Shown here: positions 35,900-44,631 of the stretch, piece by piece | Layout: the number at the start of each line of letters is the position of its first letter | Position numbering within the stretch: the first letter of the stretch is position 1 | DNA from: Nitrosopumilus sp. K4 | GTDB lineage: Archaea; Thermoproteota; Nitrososphaeria; Nitrososphaerales; Nitrosopumilaceae | Assembly (NCBI RefSeq): GCF_018128925.1 | Contig: NZ_CP067007.1 | Location: 1,454,330 to 1,518,329, forward strand | DNA length: 64,000 nt | Reading direction: 5' to 3' | Translations under genes and position numbers: made by a program | The notes under the pieces: generated by a model | The model's input: the letters and a program-made list of their open reading frames with translations, nothing else | Told to the model about the DNA's origin: nothing | Databases searched by the model: none

Positions 35900-35967
35900 A
35901 AAGACATTCAGATGATTTGTTTTATATTGATTACCTAAGTTTTAATCTAAATTATAAACAAGTACAA

Positions 35968-37107
35968 ATGAAAAAAGAAAAGATGAAGGAAATATCATAT
36001 GTAGTAGTTTTTCCAAATGATTTTTCTAAAAATAAAATTCCACAATTAATGGAAAACATCAAGAAAATTCTAAAAATAAAAAATCAACAGTTTAATTCAA
36101 TAAAACGCGATGGAGATGTGATTTTGGTAGATGCAAATGATCCCGTTTTTTCATCTTCTGCAATAAATCTACTTTTTGGAATTAAAAAAATAGCTATTGC
36201 AAGACAGATTAAAAATGATTTTCAGGTAATTGTAAAAGAAATTGCTTCGGTTGGAGGAAACTTACTATTGAAAGGAGAAAGATTTCTAGTTCGAGTAGAA
36301 GGAAAATCAAAGGGATTCTTCACAAAAGATGTAGAGTTGTCTGCAACATCAGCAATTATTGAAAAAAAATCAAATATTGATGCAAAACCTGGAACTGATG
36401 AGAACTTTGACAAATTACTGTATACATATCTAACAAAAAATCATGGATATGTTTGTATTTTTATTGATAAAGGATTAGGAGGAATTCCATTTGATGCAAA
36501 AAAACAAGATACGATTTGTTGTATATATGATGAGATTTCTGCAATTTCTTGTTATGAGACAATAAAACAAGGATATAATTCTAAAATTATTGTTTGTTAT
36601 AGACAAAAATCAGATCTTATAAACATTGTAAAAATGTTAAATCAAATAATTCCAAGGTTATTAAAACAAAAAATTGAAATTGATTTTTTTAATCTAAATA
36701 TTTCAAATTATGGTACCAAGAATTATCTTTTGCTGGTAAAATCTGTTTTAGATGTTTTAATTAAACAAACTAAAAAAACAAATGTTAGATATGTCTCAAT
36801 TGCATTATCTCCATTAATTTTTTCTAGGAATTTTATTGATGAGTCAATGAAACTTATTTTTGAAAATAATTTGTTACCAATACTACCATTATTTGGAATT
36901 AATGGGCAAATATTTGATGACCTAAAAGAGATAGGAATAGAAAAGAATATTTCAAAAATCAGAAAAATCATATCAATGAAATTAAATGAATCCACAAATC
37001 ATATAAACAAAATAGCAGATGTAGTAAAATCAAAAAAGACAGTAATGGTTGATCTTGGTCCTAACAATATGCATGATATTTTAGATTCTTTTGAAGAAAA
37101 TCATTGA
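35968..37107 (+). CDS. ThiI-like THUMP protein with degenerate PP-loop
   Basis: 379 residues from the ATG at 35968; the upstream TTG at 35893 would overlap cysH and is rejected. Residues about 5-75 resemble the ThiI NFLD domain and about 75-160 THUMP (FLVRVEGKSKGFFTKDVELSATSAI). From about 170 to the end the layout follows the ThiI adenylation domain: a GLGGIPFD stretch, CYETIKQGY, and a C-terminal ALSPLIF then LPLFGI segment. The ATP-binding SGGxDSP motif is not intact. ThiI sulfurates tRNA (s4U) or supplies thiamine sulfur; without the PP-loop this homologue may only bind RNA or act in another step. It is divergent from cysH, placing it in a sulfur neighbourhood. Confidence 0.75.
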   Translation: MKKEKMKEISYVVVFPNDFSKNKIPQLMENIKKILKIKNQQFNSIKRDGDVILVDANDPVFSSSAINLLFGIKKIAIARQIKNDFQVIVKEIASVGGNLLLKGERFLVRVEGKSKGFFTKDVELSATSAIIEKKSNIDAKPGTDENFDKLLYTYLTKNHGYVCIFIDKGLGGIPFDAKKQDTICCIYDEISAISCYETIKQGYNSKIIVCYRQKSDLINIVKMLNQIIPRLLKQKIEIDFFNLNISNYGTKNYLLLVKSVLDVLIKQTKKTNVRYVSIALSPLIFSRNFIDESMKLIFENNLLPILPLFGINGQIFDDLKEIGIEKNISKIRKIISMKLNESTNHINKIADVVKSKKTVMVDLGPNNMHDILDSFEENH

Positions 37108-37138
37108 AAATTTAAACAGCGTAATGCAGGTTTGATTT

Positions 37139-38374
37139 ATGTATAAAATTGGTGAATTTATCTACCCTTGGGGAAGTGGACATTATTCTAGAATGATGAG
37201 GTTAAATTCAATACTTGGAGATTATATCAAAGAGGATTTTGAAGTTCATTATTCGAGTAAGGATCACGTTTATCAAAAATTATTAGAAAAATTTCCTGAC
37301 AAAAAAGATCACATTCATGAGATTTTAATGCCAACACCAATTGACGGAAAATTTGGTCCAAGTGTTTCATTATCAATGCTCAATCTATTGTTGCCAGTAT
37401 CAGATAATCCCTCACTTGTAAAACAAATTGCAAGTTACTTGAGACAGGAAAGAAAATTGTATGATAAAGAAAAGTTTGATGTGGTAATAAATGATGGTGA
37501 TATGGGTTCTAATATTTTAGCGAAAAACCGGAATATTCCAAGTTTGTTTATTACAAATCAGTTTAGACCAAAATTATACAAATCAAGATCTTATTTTTAT
37601 CCATCGTTAATCTTTGTTGCAAAACAAATTGAAAAAGCTACAAAAATTCTTGTTGCAGATTCGCCACCACCATATACACTATGTGAATATAATCTCAATT
37701 TTACAAAAGAAGCAGAAAAAAAAGTAGAATATGTAGGGCATTTTACAAATTCTAAAAAAATAGAAAAGACAAATTCAACAGATTTAGAACGTTTGGTTAA
37801 AGATTCAGATTTTGGATATTGGATGAGAACTGGAAACAAATCAACAAATGATGGAACTGGACAAAGATATGAAGAGGTCTTTCATAATGACAAGATGATA
37901 AATGAAAAAAGAATCATATCTCATGCAAGAAATGATTCATCAATTGATTCTGTGATAGGAACTGATGGCAAAAAATATTCAATATCTGATGCATTTGATA
38001 AGAAATTGGATTGGATTCAAATAGATGTAGGATTTCTTTCTGAACAAGAAAAAGACACTGTTCTGAATCAGTGCAAATATGCTGTTGTTAATGGTTCTCA
38101 TACTGTAATGGGTGAAATTCTTGGAGGAAAATCAAAGCCAATTATAGGTATGCCAATTTATGATGAACATACTAATAACATAAGATGGGCAGATGAAAAA
38201 AATCTTGGTGTTTTGGCCACAAATACAAAACAAGTAATCAAAGCAATATCCAGAATTAAAGAGAGTTACAACAATTTTGAAGAAAATTTAGTTGAATTCT
38301 CAAGGAATTTTATTCCAAATGGGGCAGAAAATTCTGCAAAAATTGCAGCAATATCACTTGAAGAAAAGAGATAA
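37139..38374 (+). CDS. Glycosyltransferase (GT28/MJ1255-like)
   Basis: 411 residues, cytosolic. The N-terminal IGEFIYPWGSGHYSRMMRLNSIL has the glycine-His strand found in GT-B enzymes of the MurG/MJ1255 type. KFDVVINDGDMGSNILAKNRNIPSLFITNQF near residue 119 and the C-terminal VVNGSHTVMGEILGGKSKPIIGMPIYDEHTNN near 315-346 match the nucleotide-sugar-binding end of GT-B family proteins. An insertion (about residues 235-290) is unusual. It may act in lipid or surface-glycan synthesis; substrate unknown. Precedes a GC-rich RNA candidate. Confidence 0.82.
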   Translation: MYKIGEFIYPWGSGHYSRMMRLNSILGDYIKEDFEVHYSSKDHVYQKLLEKFPDKKDHIHEILMPTPIDGKFGPSVSLSMLNLLLPVSDNPSLVKQIASYLRQERKLYDKEKFDVVINDGDMGSNILAKNRNIPSLFITNQFRPKLYKSRSYFYPSLIFVAKQIEKATKILVADSPPPYTLCEYNLNFTKEAEKKVEYVGHFTNSKKIEKTNSTDLERLVKDSDFGYWMRTGNKSTNDGTGQRYEEVFHNDKMINEKRIISHARNDSSIDSVIGTDGKKYSISDAFDKKLDWIQIDVGFLSEQEKDTVLNQCKYAVVNGSHTVMGEILGGKSKPIIGMPIYDEHTNNIRWADEKNLGVLATNTKQVIKAISRIKESYNNFEENLVEFSRNFIPNGAENSAKIAAISLEEKR

Positions 38375-38398
38375 AACAGATTTTTGTGATTTTTTCAT

Positions 38399-38467
38399 AT
38401 CTGGCACGCGGGATGTTCGATGGGCGAACTGACCGCAAGGGATGACGATAAAATCCGCGTGTCAGAT
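38399..38467 (+). ncRNA. GC-rich structured RNA candidate, 69 nt, 13-bp closing stem
   Basis: A GC-rich island in very AT-rich surroundings, between a glycosyltransferase gene and a small zinc-protein gene. Arms 38399-38411 and 38455-38467 pair in 13 base pairs including one G-U (38404 with 38462). The G-U pair and an internal CC-GCAA-GG (38433-38440, GNRA loop) both favour the plus strand. TTCG (38416-38419) can pair with CGAA (38425-38428). CUGA (38429-38432) and GAUGA (38441-38445) flank the GNRA hairpin, resembling a box C/D-type K-loop for L7Ae, though canonical C and D boxes are not present. It could be an H/ACA or C/D-like sRNA, or another RNA element. Not matched to any named family. 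Confidence 0.5.
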
Positions 38468-38526
38468 AAATCGATCATAAGATATTGTGGGAACGCTTTT
38501 ATGGAAAAAATTAGGGCAAAACATCA

Positions 38527-38838
38527 GTGCCTAACTGTCCCGAATGTACACACAGAGAAAAGAAGAAGATTCAAGCTAAATATGAAGAAGAGACTCTAGA
38601 AGAAGACAGAGATAGACAGGAATTATTCAAGTTATTTGATGAGATTGAAATTCCAATGAAAATGGATGAAAAGAATAGAAGGCATTTCATCTGTAAGCGT
38701 TGTGGACTGTATGCAACAAGAGAAGAGATTTCAGACATTAGATTCAAACTAAATCAAAAAGAAAAAACTCGTGAAGATAAACATGATGATTATCTAGATT
38801 GGTGGCAAAAAAGTAAAAAAGAAAAACAAGAAAATTAG
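38527..38838 (+). CDS. Small zinc-ribbon protein, unknown
   Basis: 103 residues starting at GTG 38527. Two CxxC pairs, CPEC near residue 4 and CKRC near 57, are placed to bind one zinc. Between and after them are long charged helical stretches rich in Glu, Lys and Arg, likely coiled or nucleic-acid-contacting. No family recognised. It lies 60 nt after the structured RNA candidate and 9 nt before the next gene, so the two genes are probably cotranscribed. Confidence 0.8.
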   Translation: MPNCPECTHREKKKIQAKYEEETLEEDRDRQELFKLFDEIEIPMKMDEKNRRHFICKRCGLYATREEISDIRFKLNQKEKTREDKHDDYLDWWQKSKKEKQEN

Positions 38839-38847
38839 TGATGTTTC

Positions 38848-39243
38848 ATGGCAAAGAAAAAAGATGACATTCCTGATTGGGTTACAGATGAGATTCAAAA
38901 TGCCAAATTTCAAAAACCACAAGAATTGAAACGTTCTGGATACATTCTTGAGATTTACGATGCGGATAATAAAGCAGATGCTCAGTTATATGATCCTGTA
39001 GAGGATGGTAGACATATCATAACAATGGATTTACCTAAAAAAATCAAAACATCAGACTTAGAAAAGGGTGTAGTTTATGAATTTACTTTTGATCAACATA
39101 AAGCTCCATTAAGTAAAAAAGTTTCAGATTATCTTCAAAAAGAAAAAGAGATTGACATGAATGCTATTTATCAATTTGAATTAAAGTCTATGGAATTATT
39201 AGATGTGGGTTCTAGTGAATCAACAGATGATATGGATGAATAG
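38848..39243 (+). CDS. Conserved-looking soluble protein, unknown
   Basis: 131 residues, acidic, no signal peptide, no cysteine. DIPDWVTDEIQNAKF at the N-terminus then alternating beta-type strands (YILEIYDADNKADAQLYDP, VYEFTFDQHKAPL) suggest a small beta-barrel or OB-like fold, but this is only a pattern impression. It lies 9 nt after the zinc-ribbon gene. Function unknown. Confidence 0.78.
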   Translation: MAKKKDDIPDWVTDEIQNAKFQKPQELKRSGYILEIYDADNKADAQLYDPVEDGRHIITMDLPKKIKTSDLEKGVVYEFTFDQHKAPLSKKVSDYLQKEKEIDMNAIYQFELKSMELLDVGSSESTDDMDE

Positions 39244-39244
39244 A

Positions 39245-40042
39245 TTATTTAGATTTTGAATCTAGTTTTTTCTTAAATGTATTTCTTATAATTGGGTTTA
39301 TTAAATATGGAAAAGTGTTTTTTATCCATATAGCTCCACGAACAACAGAAGGAACGACAATCTCCAATCGAGGAGAATTTGCTGCTTGAAGAATAACTTT
39401 TGCAACAGTTTTTGCATTAAGTGAAGTTGGTGAATATTTTGGAAATTTTTCAAATGATGGATGTTCAAAAAAAGCTGTTCTTACCATTATTGGACTAACA
39501 ACAGTAATTCCGACTCCTGTGCCATTTAATTCATGTTTGAGTCCCTCTGAAAATCCTAACATAGCAAACTTTGATGCACAATATGATGCAATTCCCGGTA
39601 AACCAAAGCTTGCAGCAACAGATGCTACATTAACAATATGACCAGATTTTTTTTGTATCATTGATGGAAGAAAATTTTTGATACAATAAACCATTCCTAA
39701 ATAATTTATTGCCATTTGCGATTCAATCTCTTCAATAGTAAGATCAGACACAGAACCATAAATTGCAAATCCAGCATTATTTACTAAAATATCAATTGAA
39801 CCAAATTTTTTTAATACTTCTGAAGACATCTTTGCAACCTGTGATTTAACAGAAACATCACATGGGCAAACCATGATTTTTACGTTAAATTTTTCAAGTT
39901 TTTTTTGTAACTCTTCTAATTTTTCCTTTCTTCTTGCAACAAGAACTAGATTTGAGCCATTTTTCGCAAATTCTATTGCTGTTTCTTTTCCAATTCCAGA
40001 TGATGCTCCTGTAATTAGTATAATTTTATTTTTAAAATCCAC
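39245..40042 (-). CDS. Short-chain dehydrogenase/reductase
   Basis: 265-residue classical SDR. ITGASSGIGKETAIEFA at residues 10-26 is the NAD(P)-binding motif, NNAGFAIYG near 87 the central NAG motif, with SVAASF near 142 and the catalytic YCASKFA (YxxxK) near 154. A C-terminal hydrophobic region follows. Arg after the first motif (VARRKEKL) suggests NADP preference. Substrate unknown. It converges on the upstream gene, its stop only 1 nt from that gene's stop. Confidence 0.92.
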   Translation of the reverse strand: MDFKNKIILITGASSGIGKETAIEFAKNGSNLVLVARRKEKLEELQKKLEKFNVKIMVCPCDVSVKSQVAKMSSEVLKKFGSIDILVNNAGFAIYGSVSDLTIEEIESQMAINYLGMVYCIKNFLPSMIQKKSGHIVNVASVAASFGLPGIASYCASKFAMLGFSEGLKHELNGTGVGITVVSPIMVRTAFFEHPSFEKFPKYSPTSLNAKTVAKVILQAANSPRLEIVVPSVVRGAIWIKNTFPYLINPIIRNTFKKKLDSKSK

Positions 40043-40090
40043 GAAATAAAAAGAAAGTTATTGGATAAAGTGGTTTCGTAAAAATGATTT

Positions 40091-40507
40091 TTATGCACAG
40101 ATAGGAATGTCTAGGCCATCTAAGTACTCGTTAAGAAGGGATAGTTCTTTGTTTGAGTCAATTACTCCATTAGGGTTGTTGGAGGGGATAGACTCTTCAA
40201 TCATTTTAATATTATTTTTAACAGCAGATATATCGACTGGTTTACCATTATCTACAATCCAATCTACAAGTTCATCTGCATCAATTACCCCATCAGATTC
40301 ATGTCCAGTATCAGAATCATATCCATCACATTCAGTAAATGCTCCTGTGCCACTTCCATCACAATGTTTGTTTCCAACATGTTTTGCATTATCATTATTA
40401 CATGCCTGTGGCTTGTCACTAGGCTGATCGGCATAAGCATTAATGGACATTCCGAACATGCCAATGATAGCAATTGTCAAAATGGCAAACTGCATTATGC
40501 TTTTCAT
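40091..40507 (-). CDS. Secreted protein with EF-hand/dockerin-like calcium loops
   Basis: 138 residues with a signal peptide (SIMQFAILTIAIIGMFG, then ANAY-type end) and a Cys-containing mature part (ACNN, HCDG, ECDGYD, IPICA). Two Gly-Val-Ile loops, SDGVIDADELVDW near residue 72 and NPNGVIDSNKELSL near 112, each with Asp/Asn before and Glu after, resemble EF-hand or dockerin calcium sites although the loop spacing is not canonical. A small exported calcium-binding protein is a fair guess; partner unknown. Confidence 0.75.
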   Translation of the reverse strand: MKSIMQFAILTIAIIGMFGMSINAYADQPSDKPQACNNDNAKHVGNKHCDGSGTGAFTECDGYDSDTGHESDGVIDADELVDWIVDNGKPVDISAVKNNIKMIEESIPSNNPNGVIDSNKELSLLNEYLDGLDIPICA

Positions 40508-40587
40508 ATTTTCATTTAATTAAAAATCATTAATAAACTAATCACTGTATGTTAGAAAATAATACATGCAATTTCCAGAATAGGGAA

Positions 40588-41685
40588 TTAGTTCTGATTT
40601 TTCTTGGAAATCTTGCTTAATGCCAATTTTACCAGCAATAGCCAAGTAATTGCTATTGGTACATAGTATGTCGCGATTCTCCATCCAATTACAGCATCCC
40701 ATGCAACTGTCCCCTCAGGAATATCAAAGTTGAATGGATCCAAATTATTTAGAAATGCAACAATGCCAAATTCTGCCAATCCAGAACCTCCAACAGTAAT
40801 AGGAAGGTTTCCAATTGCATTTGCACCCATTACTGCCATGATAGAGTCAAAGGCATTTATGATGTAACCTGTTCCAAATGCAATAATCATAAAGGATGTT
40901 CCGTAAAAAGACCACGATATAAGAGAGAATAAAAATGATACGGTAAACACTTTTTTGGATTCAGTAGTTCTAAGATTTTTTCTGCTCATAGTACATACTT
41001 CTTCCATCCACATGTTAGTTTGTTCGATATACCTTTGGCCTTTTTCTTTCCCAAATCTATCTACAAGTTTTGAAAAAACTTTTGGTACTTGAAATGTTCT
41101 TTTTGATGACAAGAAAAACAATACCATCCATAATGATGTCACAGTAATGCTAGTACCCAAAATCACGCCTGCAACAACATATGCACCATGCATCAATGCA
41201 ATAATTCCAGCCATTATTGACAATAAACCGCCTGCAAAAACTTCAGTTACAATATCCATAATTGCAATCCATGTTGACTTTGATGGCTTTACACCTTTTT
41301 TGTGTAGATAATAAATTACTATGAATTCTGCTCCTACAAACATTGGAGTGGTAAATTTTATGAATTCGCTTCCTACTCGGACACCTGTTAACTTCAAAAT
41401 AGAATCAAAATTACCAAGATATTTTCTTGCAATGTACGCAAATTTTACTCCTTGAAGACCAAGTTTTATCATCATTGCTACCACACCACCTAAAAATGGA
41501 AAGAATCCTATAGCTAGTACATCTTCAATTTTAATATCAAACTGAATTGCAATGATAAAGATTGGAATAAGGGTAGCAGGAATGGCAACTAATCTCCAGT
41601 TCATTTGAAGATTTTTTTTCAAATACAAATATGAAAGTTGAGTAGCTAAGTTTTTGTTGAGATATTCACGCCTAAGTCTAGGCAC
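40588..41685 (-). CDS. LPG-synthase/AglD-type flippase-like membrane protein (UPF0104)
   Basis: 365 residues with about eight to nine membrane helices, from a GTG at 41685. GGVVAMMIKLGLQGVKFAYIARKYLG near residues 64-90 and, toward the end, GNLPITVGGSGLAEFGIVAFL near 293 carry the glycine-rich and GGxGLxE features of the UPF0104/lysylphosphatidylglycerol synthetase TM family. Members include haloarchaeal AglD, involved in S-layer glycan assembly. Its role here is unproven. It follows a small ORF by 4 nt. Confidence 0.88.
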   Translation of the reverse strand: MPRLRREYLNKNLATQLSYLYLKKNLQMNWRLVAIPATLIPIFIIAIQFDIKIEDVLAIGFFPFLGGVVAMMIKLGLQGVKFAYIARKYLGNFDSILKLTGVRVGSEFIKFTTPMFVGAEFIVIYYLHKKGVKPSKSTWIAIMDIVTEVFAGGLLSIMAGIIALMHGAYVVAGVILGTSITVTSLWMVLFFLSSKRTFQVPKVFSKLVDRFGKEKGQRYIEQTNMWMEEVCTMSRKNLRTTESKKVFTVSFLFSLISWSFYGTSFMIIAFGTGYIINAFDSIMAVMGANAIGNLPITVGGSGLAEFGIVAFLNNLDPFNFDIPEGTVAWDAVIGWRIATYYVPIAITWLLLVKLALSKISKKNQN

Positions 41686-41689
41686 AAAA

Positions 41690-41845
41690 TTATGAAATTA
41701 TTTGACTCTTGTTCTGATTAAATTCTTCTTTTATTTCAGAGAATAATGAATCTAATTGTTCAAAGTCACTTAGGTTTCTCTCTTGAAGCAATTTTATGAC
41801 TAGTTCTTTTAGATACTCTTCTTTTTGGATAATTTTCTCAATCAC
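41690..41845 (-). CDS. Small charged helical protein (51 aa)
   Basis: A GTG-started frame of 51 residues that begins IEKIIQKEEYLKELVIKLLQERNLSD and is almost wholly amphipathic helix, followed by a short acidic helix. Its stop is 4 nt before the GTG of the UPF0104 membrane-protein gene, and no other start is open upstream, so a two-gene unit is likely. No family recognised. The size, regular heptad pattern and tight spacing support it being real. Confidence 0.5.
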   Translation of the reverse strand: MIEKIIQKEEYLKELVIKLLQERNLSDFEQLDSLFSEIKEEFNQNKSQIIS

Positions 41846-41971
41846 ATATTCTATGAAATGTTATAGTTAATGATCAGGACGGAAATTTTATCATAATTTG
41901 AATTCCGTTTTGGAAATTTTAAAATGTCAAACTAGTTTGAAATATAAGCAAATAGACAAAAACAGAACAGG
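41846..41971. promoter_or_regulatory. Divergent promoter region with TATA-like element before the GPN GTPase
   Basis: Between the small helical gene (minus) and the GPN GTPase gene (plus). A TATA-like AAATATAA near 41941-41948 lies about 27 nt upstream of the TTG start at 41972. This fits a leaderless archaeal promoter and supports the TTG start. No operator repeat seen. Confidence 0.5.
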
Positions 41972-42730
41972 TTGAAAACAATTTTTATTTCAGGTACTGC
42001 TGGTTCGGGAAAATCACTACTTACATCAAAACTAAGTGAATACCATACCAAAAATGGTGCATTTACTGCTGTCTTGAACTTAGATCCAGGGGTTGAGAAT
42101 CTTCCATATACATGCGATATTGATGTCAGAGATTATGTAGATATTGTATCAATCATGAATCAATATGATTTAGGCCCAAATGGAGCACTGATTATGGCAA
42201 ATGATCTTATTGCCTCAAAAATTGATGAAATTCAAAATGAGGTAAACAGAGTAAATCCAGATTATCTTATTGTAGATACTCCAGGACAGATTGAATTGTT
42301 TGCATATCGTTCTAGCGGAAGATTTCTTGTTGAAAACATAACATCTGATGAAAAAACAAACATCTTTCTATTTGATGGTGCATTAATTACGACACCAGTA
42401 AATTTTGTTTCAATTGCATTACTAGCAACATCAATCAGATTACGTTTGAATTTGCCAACAGTCAATGTTGTTACAAAAACGGATCTAATTGGGACAAAAA
42501 TAAAAGACATCTTACAATGGTCTACAAATTTACGTACATTAGAAAATGCCATAGCAAACGAGGCCGATGGAGAAACATATTCTCTTACAACAAATATTCT
42601 ACGAGGACTAAACTTGAGTGGATTTGCACAAGGATTGATTCCAATATCAAATGTTACAGGAGAAGGGATGGCAAATCTTGAGGGTGCCTTAAGCAGAATT
42701 CTTAACTTAGGTGAAGAGGTAGAAGACTAG
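41972..42730 (+). CDS. GPN-loop GTPase
   Basis: 252 residues starting with TTG. Walker A GTAGSGKSLLT at residues 8-18, the GPN signature LGPNGAL near 69-75, switch-like VDTPGQIELF near 101-110, and base-specifying TKTD-type VVTKTDLIGT near 168. This is the GPN family (Npa3/XAB1 in eukaryotes, PAB0955 in archaea), linked in eukaryotes to RNA polymerase II assembly. It ends precisely next to the homoserine kinase ATG at 42731, so the two are cotranscribed. Confidence 0.94.
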   Translation: MKTIFISGTAGSGKSLLTSKLSEYHTKNGAFTAVLNLDPGVENLPYTCDIDVRDYVDIVSIMNQYDLGPNGALIMANDLIASKIDEIQNEVNRVNPDYLIVDTPGQIELFAYRSSGRFLVENITSDEKTNIFLFDGALITTPVNFVSIALLATSIRLRLNLPTVNVVTKTDLIGTKIKDILQWSTNLRTLENAIANEADGETYSLTTNILRGLNLSGFAQGLIPISNVTGEGMANLEGALSRILNLGEEVED

Positions 42731-43657
42731 ATGGCATCAAAAGTTACGGTAAAAGCTCCTTCATCTACTGCAAATTTAGGGCCAGGGTTTGATGTGTTTG
42801 GGTTGGCAGTAGATGCATTCTTTGATGAAGTCACATTAACAAAAAAGAAAGAAAAAGGAATTACAATAATTTCTGCAGACAACATTCCTACAAATCCAGA
42901 ACAAAATACTGCTGGATTGGTTGTGAAAAATATGATAAAAAAATTCAAAACTAAAGATGGTATTGAAATCAAAATCAAGAAAGGAGTTCCAGCTGGATTT
43001 GGTATGGGAAGTAGTGCAGCTTCAGCTGCAGCAGCTGCAGTAGCATTTAACAAGTTGTATAACTTGAAACTCGATGATAATTCTCTAGTAGAATTTGCAG
43101 GATCTGGTGAAAAGGCAAGTGCAGGGTCTGTTCACTATGATAATGTCGCAGCAGCTGTTTTGGGAGGATTTGTGATTGTAAGAACAAATCCGTTAAGTGT
43201 AATCAAAATTGAGCCACCTACAAATCTTAGAATGTGTATAGCAGTTCCCAAATTACAAGTCCCTAAAAAGAAGACAAAGGTTTCAAGGGGAGTTATTCCA
43301 AAAAAAGTAAAATTAACTGATAGTGTATTGAATCTATCAAATGCTGCATGCATTGTTACAGGTTTTATTAAAAAAGATCCTGGATTAATTGGAAGCTCAA
43401 TCAAAGATGTGATTGTAGAGCCTGCAAGAAAACACATGATTCCAGGATTTTCCAGAGTTAAAGAAAATGCACTGAAGGCAGGAGCTGAGGGCGTGACAAT
43501 TAGTGGTGCAGGCCCTTCAGTCATTGCATTTTCAAAAAGTTCAGCTGATCTTAAAAAAATCTCTGGTGCAATGTCTAGAGGATTTTCATCGGCAAAAACA
43601 AAGTGTCAAACAATAATCTGCAAGCCTAGCAAAGGTGCAATATCAAAGATAAAGTGA
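42731..43657 (+). CDS. thrB: Homoserine kinase (GHMP family)
   Basis: 308 residues. KAPSSTANLGPGFDVFGLAVD near the N-terminus is the GHMP signature of homoserine kinases. The ATP-binding loop GVPAGFGMGSSAASAAAAAV is near residues 86-105, and VTISGAGPSVIAF near 256 completes the C-terminal motif. It phosphorylates L-homoserine on the route to threonine. It follows the GPN GTPase with no gap, and is followed 4 nt later by queC. Confidence 0.94.
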   Translation: MASKVTVKAPSSTANLGPGFDVFGLAVDAFFDEVTLTKKKEKGITIISADNIPTNPEQNTAGLVVKNMIKKFKTKDGIEIKIKKGVPAGFGMGSSAASAAAAAVAFNKLYNLKLDDNSLVEFAGSGEKASAGSVHYDNVAAAVLGGFVIVRTNPLSVIKIEPPTNLRMCIAVPKLQVPKKKTKVSRGVIPKKVKLTDSVLNLSNAACIVTGFIKKDPGLIGSSIKDVIVEPARKHMIPGFSRVKENALKAGAEGVTISGAGPSVIAFSKSSADLKKISGAMSRGFSSAKTKCQTIICKPSKGAISKIK

Positions 43658-43661
43658 TTTT

Positions 43662-44336
43662 ATGAAAAAGGCAGTAATTGTGTTTAGTGGCGGAATAGAC
43701 TCTGTATGTGCTGCTTCATTTTTAAAGTCAAAATATGAGCTGTATGGAATCTCGTTTTCATATGGTCAAAAGGCAAATAGGGAGATTGTTGCTGCCAAAA
43801 CCTTTGCAAAAAAACTAGGCTTGAAAGAACACAAGATTGTAGATATTGATTTTATGAAGAGTCTTTATGGAGATTCAAATGTATTAACAAGCAAAAAAAG
43901 AAAGATTCCAAGCAAGTTTGATTATTCGATAGTAGTTCCTATTCGTAATGCAGTTTTCTTATCCATAGCATCTGCATGGGCATATACGCTAAATGCATCA
44001 GTTGTTGCATATGGAGCACATACGGGTGACAAGAATTATCCAGATTGCAGACCAGCCTTTGCTAAAAAATTAGAATCAGCATTTAATCAAGGAGAAATAG
44101 ACGGAATAAACTCAGGGCTAAGAAAAGATATCAGCATATGGTCTCCCTATCGTGAGGGATTATCAAAAAGTGATCTTTTAAAGATTGGAATCAAAACTAT
44201 GGGAAACTCAATTTTTAATACTTGGAGTTGTTATGCAAGTAAAAAACTTCATTGTGGCCAATGTGAATCTTGCAATAACAGAAAGGCTGCATTTTCAAAT
44301 GCAAAAATTAATGACAGAACAAAATATCTAAAATAA
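43662..44336 (+). CDS. queC: 7-cyano-7-deazaguanine synthase (QueC)
   Basis: 224 residues. Adenylation PP-loop VFSGGIDSVCAASFL at residues 7-21, YGQKANRE near 35, VPIRNAVFLSIASAWA near 92, and the C-terminal zinc site C-x8-CGQCESC near 188-204. QueC converts 7-carboxy-7-deazaguanine to preQ0, the precursor of archaeosine in tRNA. It follows thrB by 4 nt. With queE and folE nearby it forms most of the 7-deazaguanine pathway. Confidence 0.96.
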   Translation: MKKAVIVFSGGIDSVCAASFLKSKYELYGISFSYGQKANREIVAAKTFAKKLGLKEHKIVDIDFMKSLYGDSNVLTSKKRKIPSKFDYSIVVPIRNAVFLSIASAWAYTLNASVVAYGAHTGDKNYPDCRPAFAKKLESAFNQGEIDGINSGLRKDISIWSPYREGLSKSDLLKIGIKTMGNSIFNTWSCYASKKLHCGQCESCNNRKAAFSNAKINDRTKYLK

Positions 44337-44338
44337 TT

Positions 44339-44590
44339 CTAGTATCGGGTTTCAAGAATTTTTCTTTTTAAAACCACGGTTCTAATTATGGCATACCAAA
44401 TCAAGAAAATTCCCCCAACAATTCCCATAAAGACCCAATTTTGATCAACTGGAGTCAATCCTTGAATAGAGTTTGTTATTTCTCTTGAAACTAACATAGA
44501 TACGGCAAGAACAATTCCAAATTCAATTGCATACCACGTCCAATTGGGCCAAGACTCTTTTGGAACATGAACATTTGGATGTGCTCCCAT
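44339..44590 (-). CDS. Small two-span membrane protein, unknown
   Basis: 83 residues. N-terminal HPNVHVPKESWPNWTWYA, then two hydrophobic helices (about 24-42 and 54-73) and a basic end (VLKRKILETRY). The helix pair with a short loop suggests an integral membrane protein, perhaps an accessory subunit, but no family is recognised. It lies between queC and folE, downstream of folE on the same strand. Confidence 0.72.
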   Translation of the reverse strand: MGAHPNVHVPKESWPNWTWYAIEFGIVLAVSMLVSREITNSIQGLTPVDQNWVFMGIVGGIFLIWYAIIRTVVLKRKILETRY

Positions 44591-44631
44591 GTGTCATCTC
44601 AAAAAGATTGATTATTTAATTTTTCACTGTT

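Noticed and set aside
35893-35967. TTG start for the ThiI-like gene
   Set aside because: It lies within the divergent cysH gene start and adds 25 residues with no family match; the ATG at 35968 is better.
38399-38467. tRNA or intrinsic terminator reading of the GC-rich hairpin
   Set aside because: No D-, anticodon- or T-arm pattern and no U-tract directly after the stem; the 13-bp helix encloses a further structured interior, unlike a terminator.
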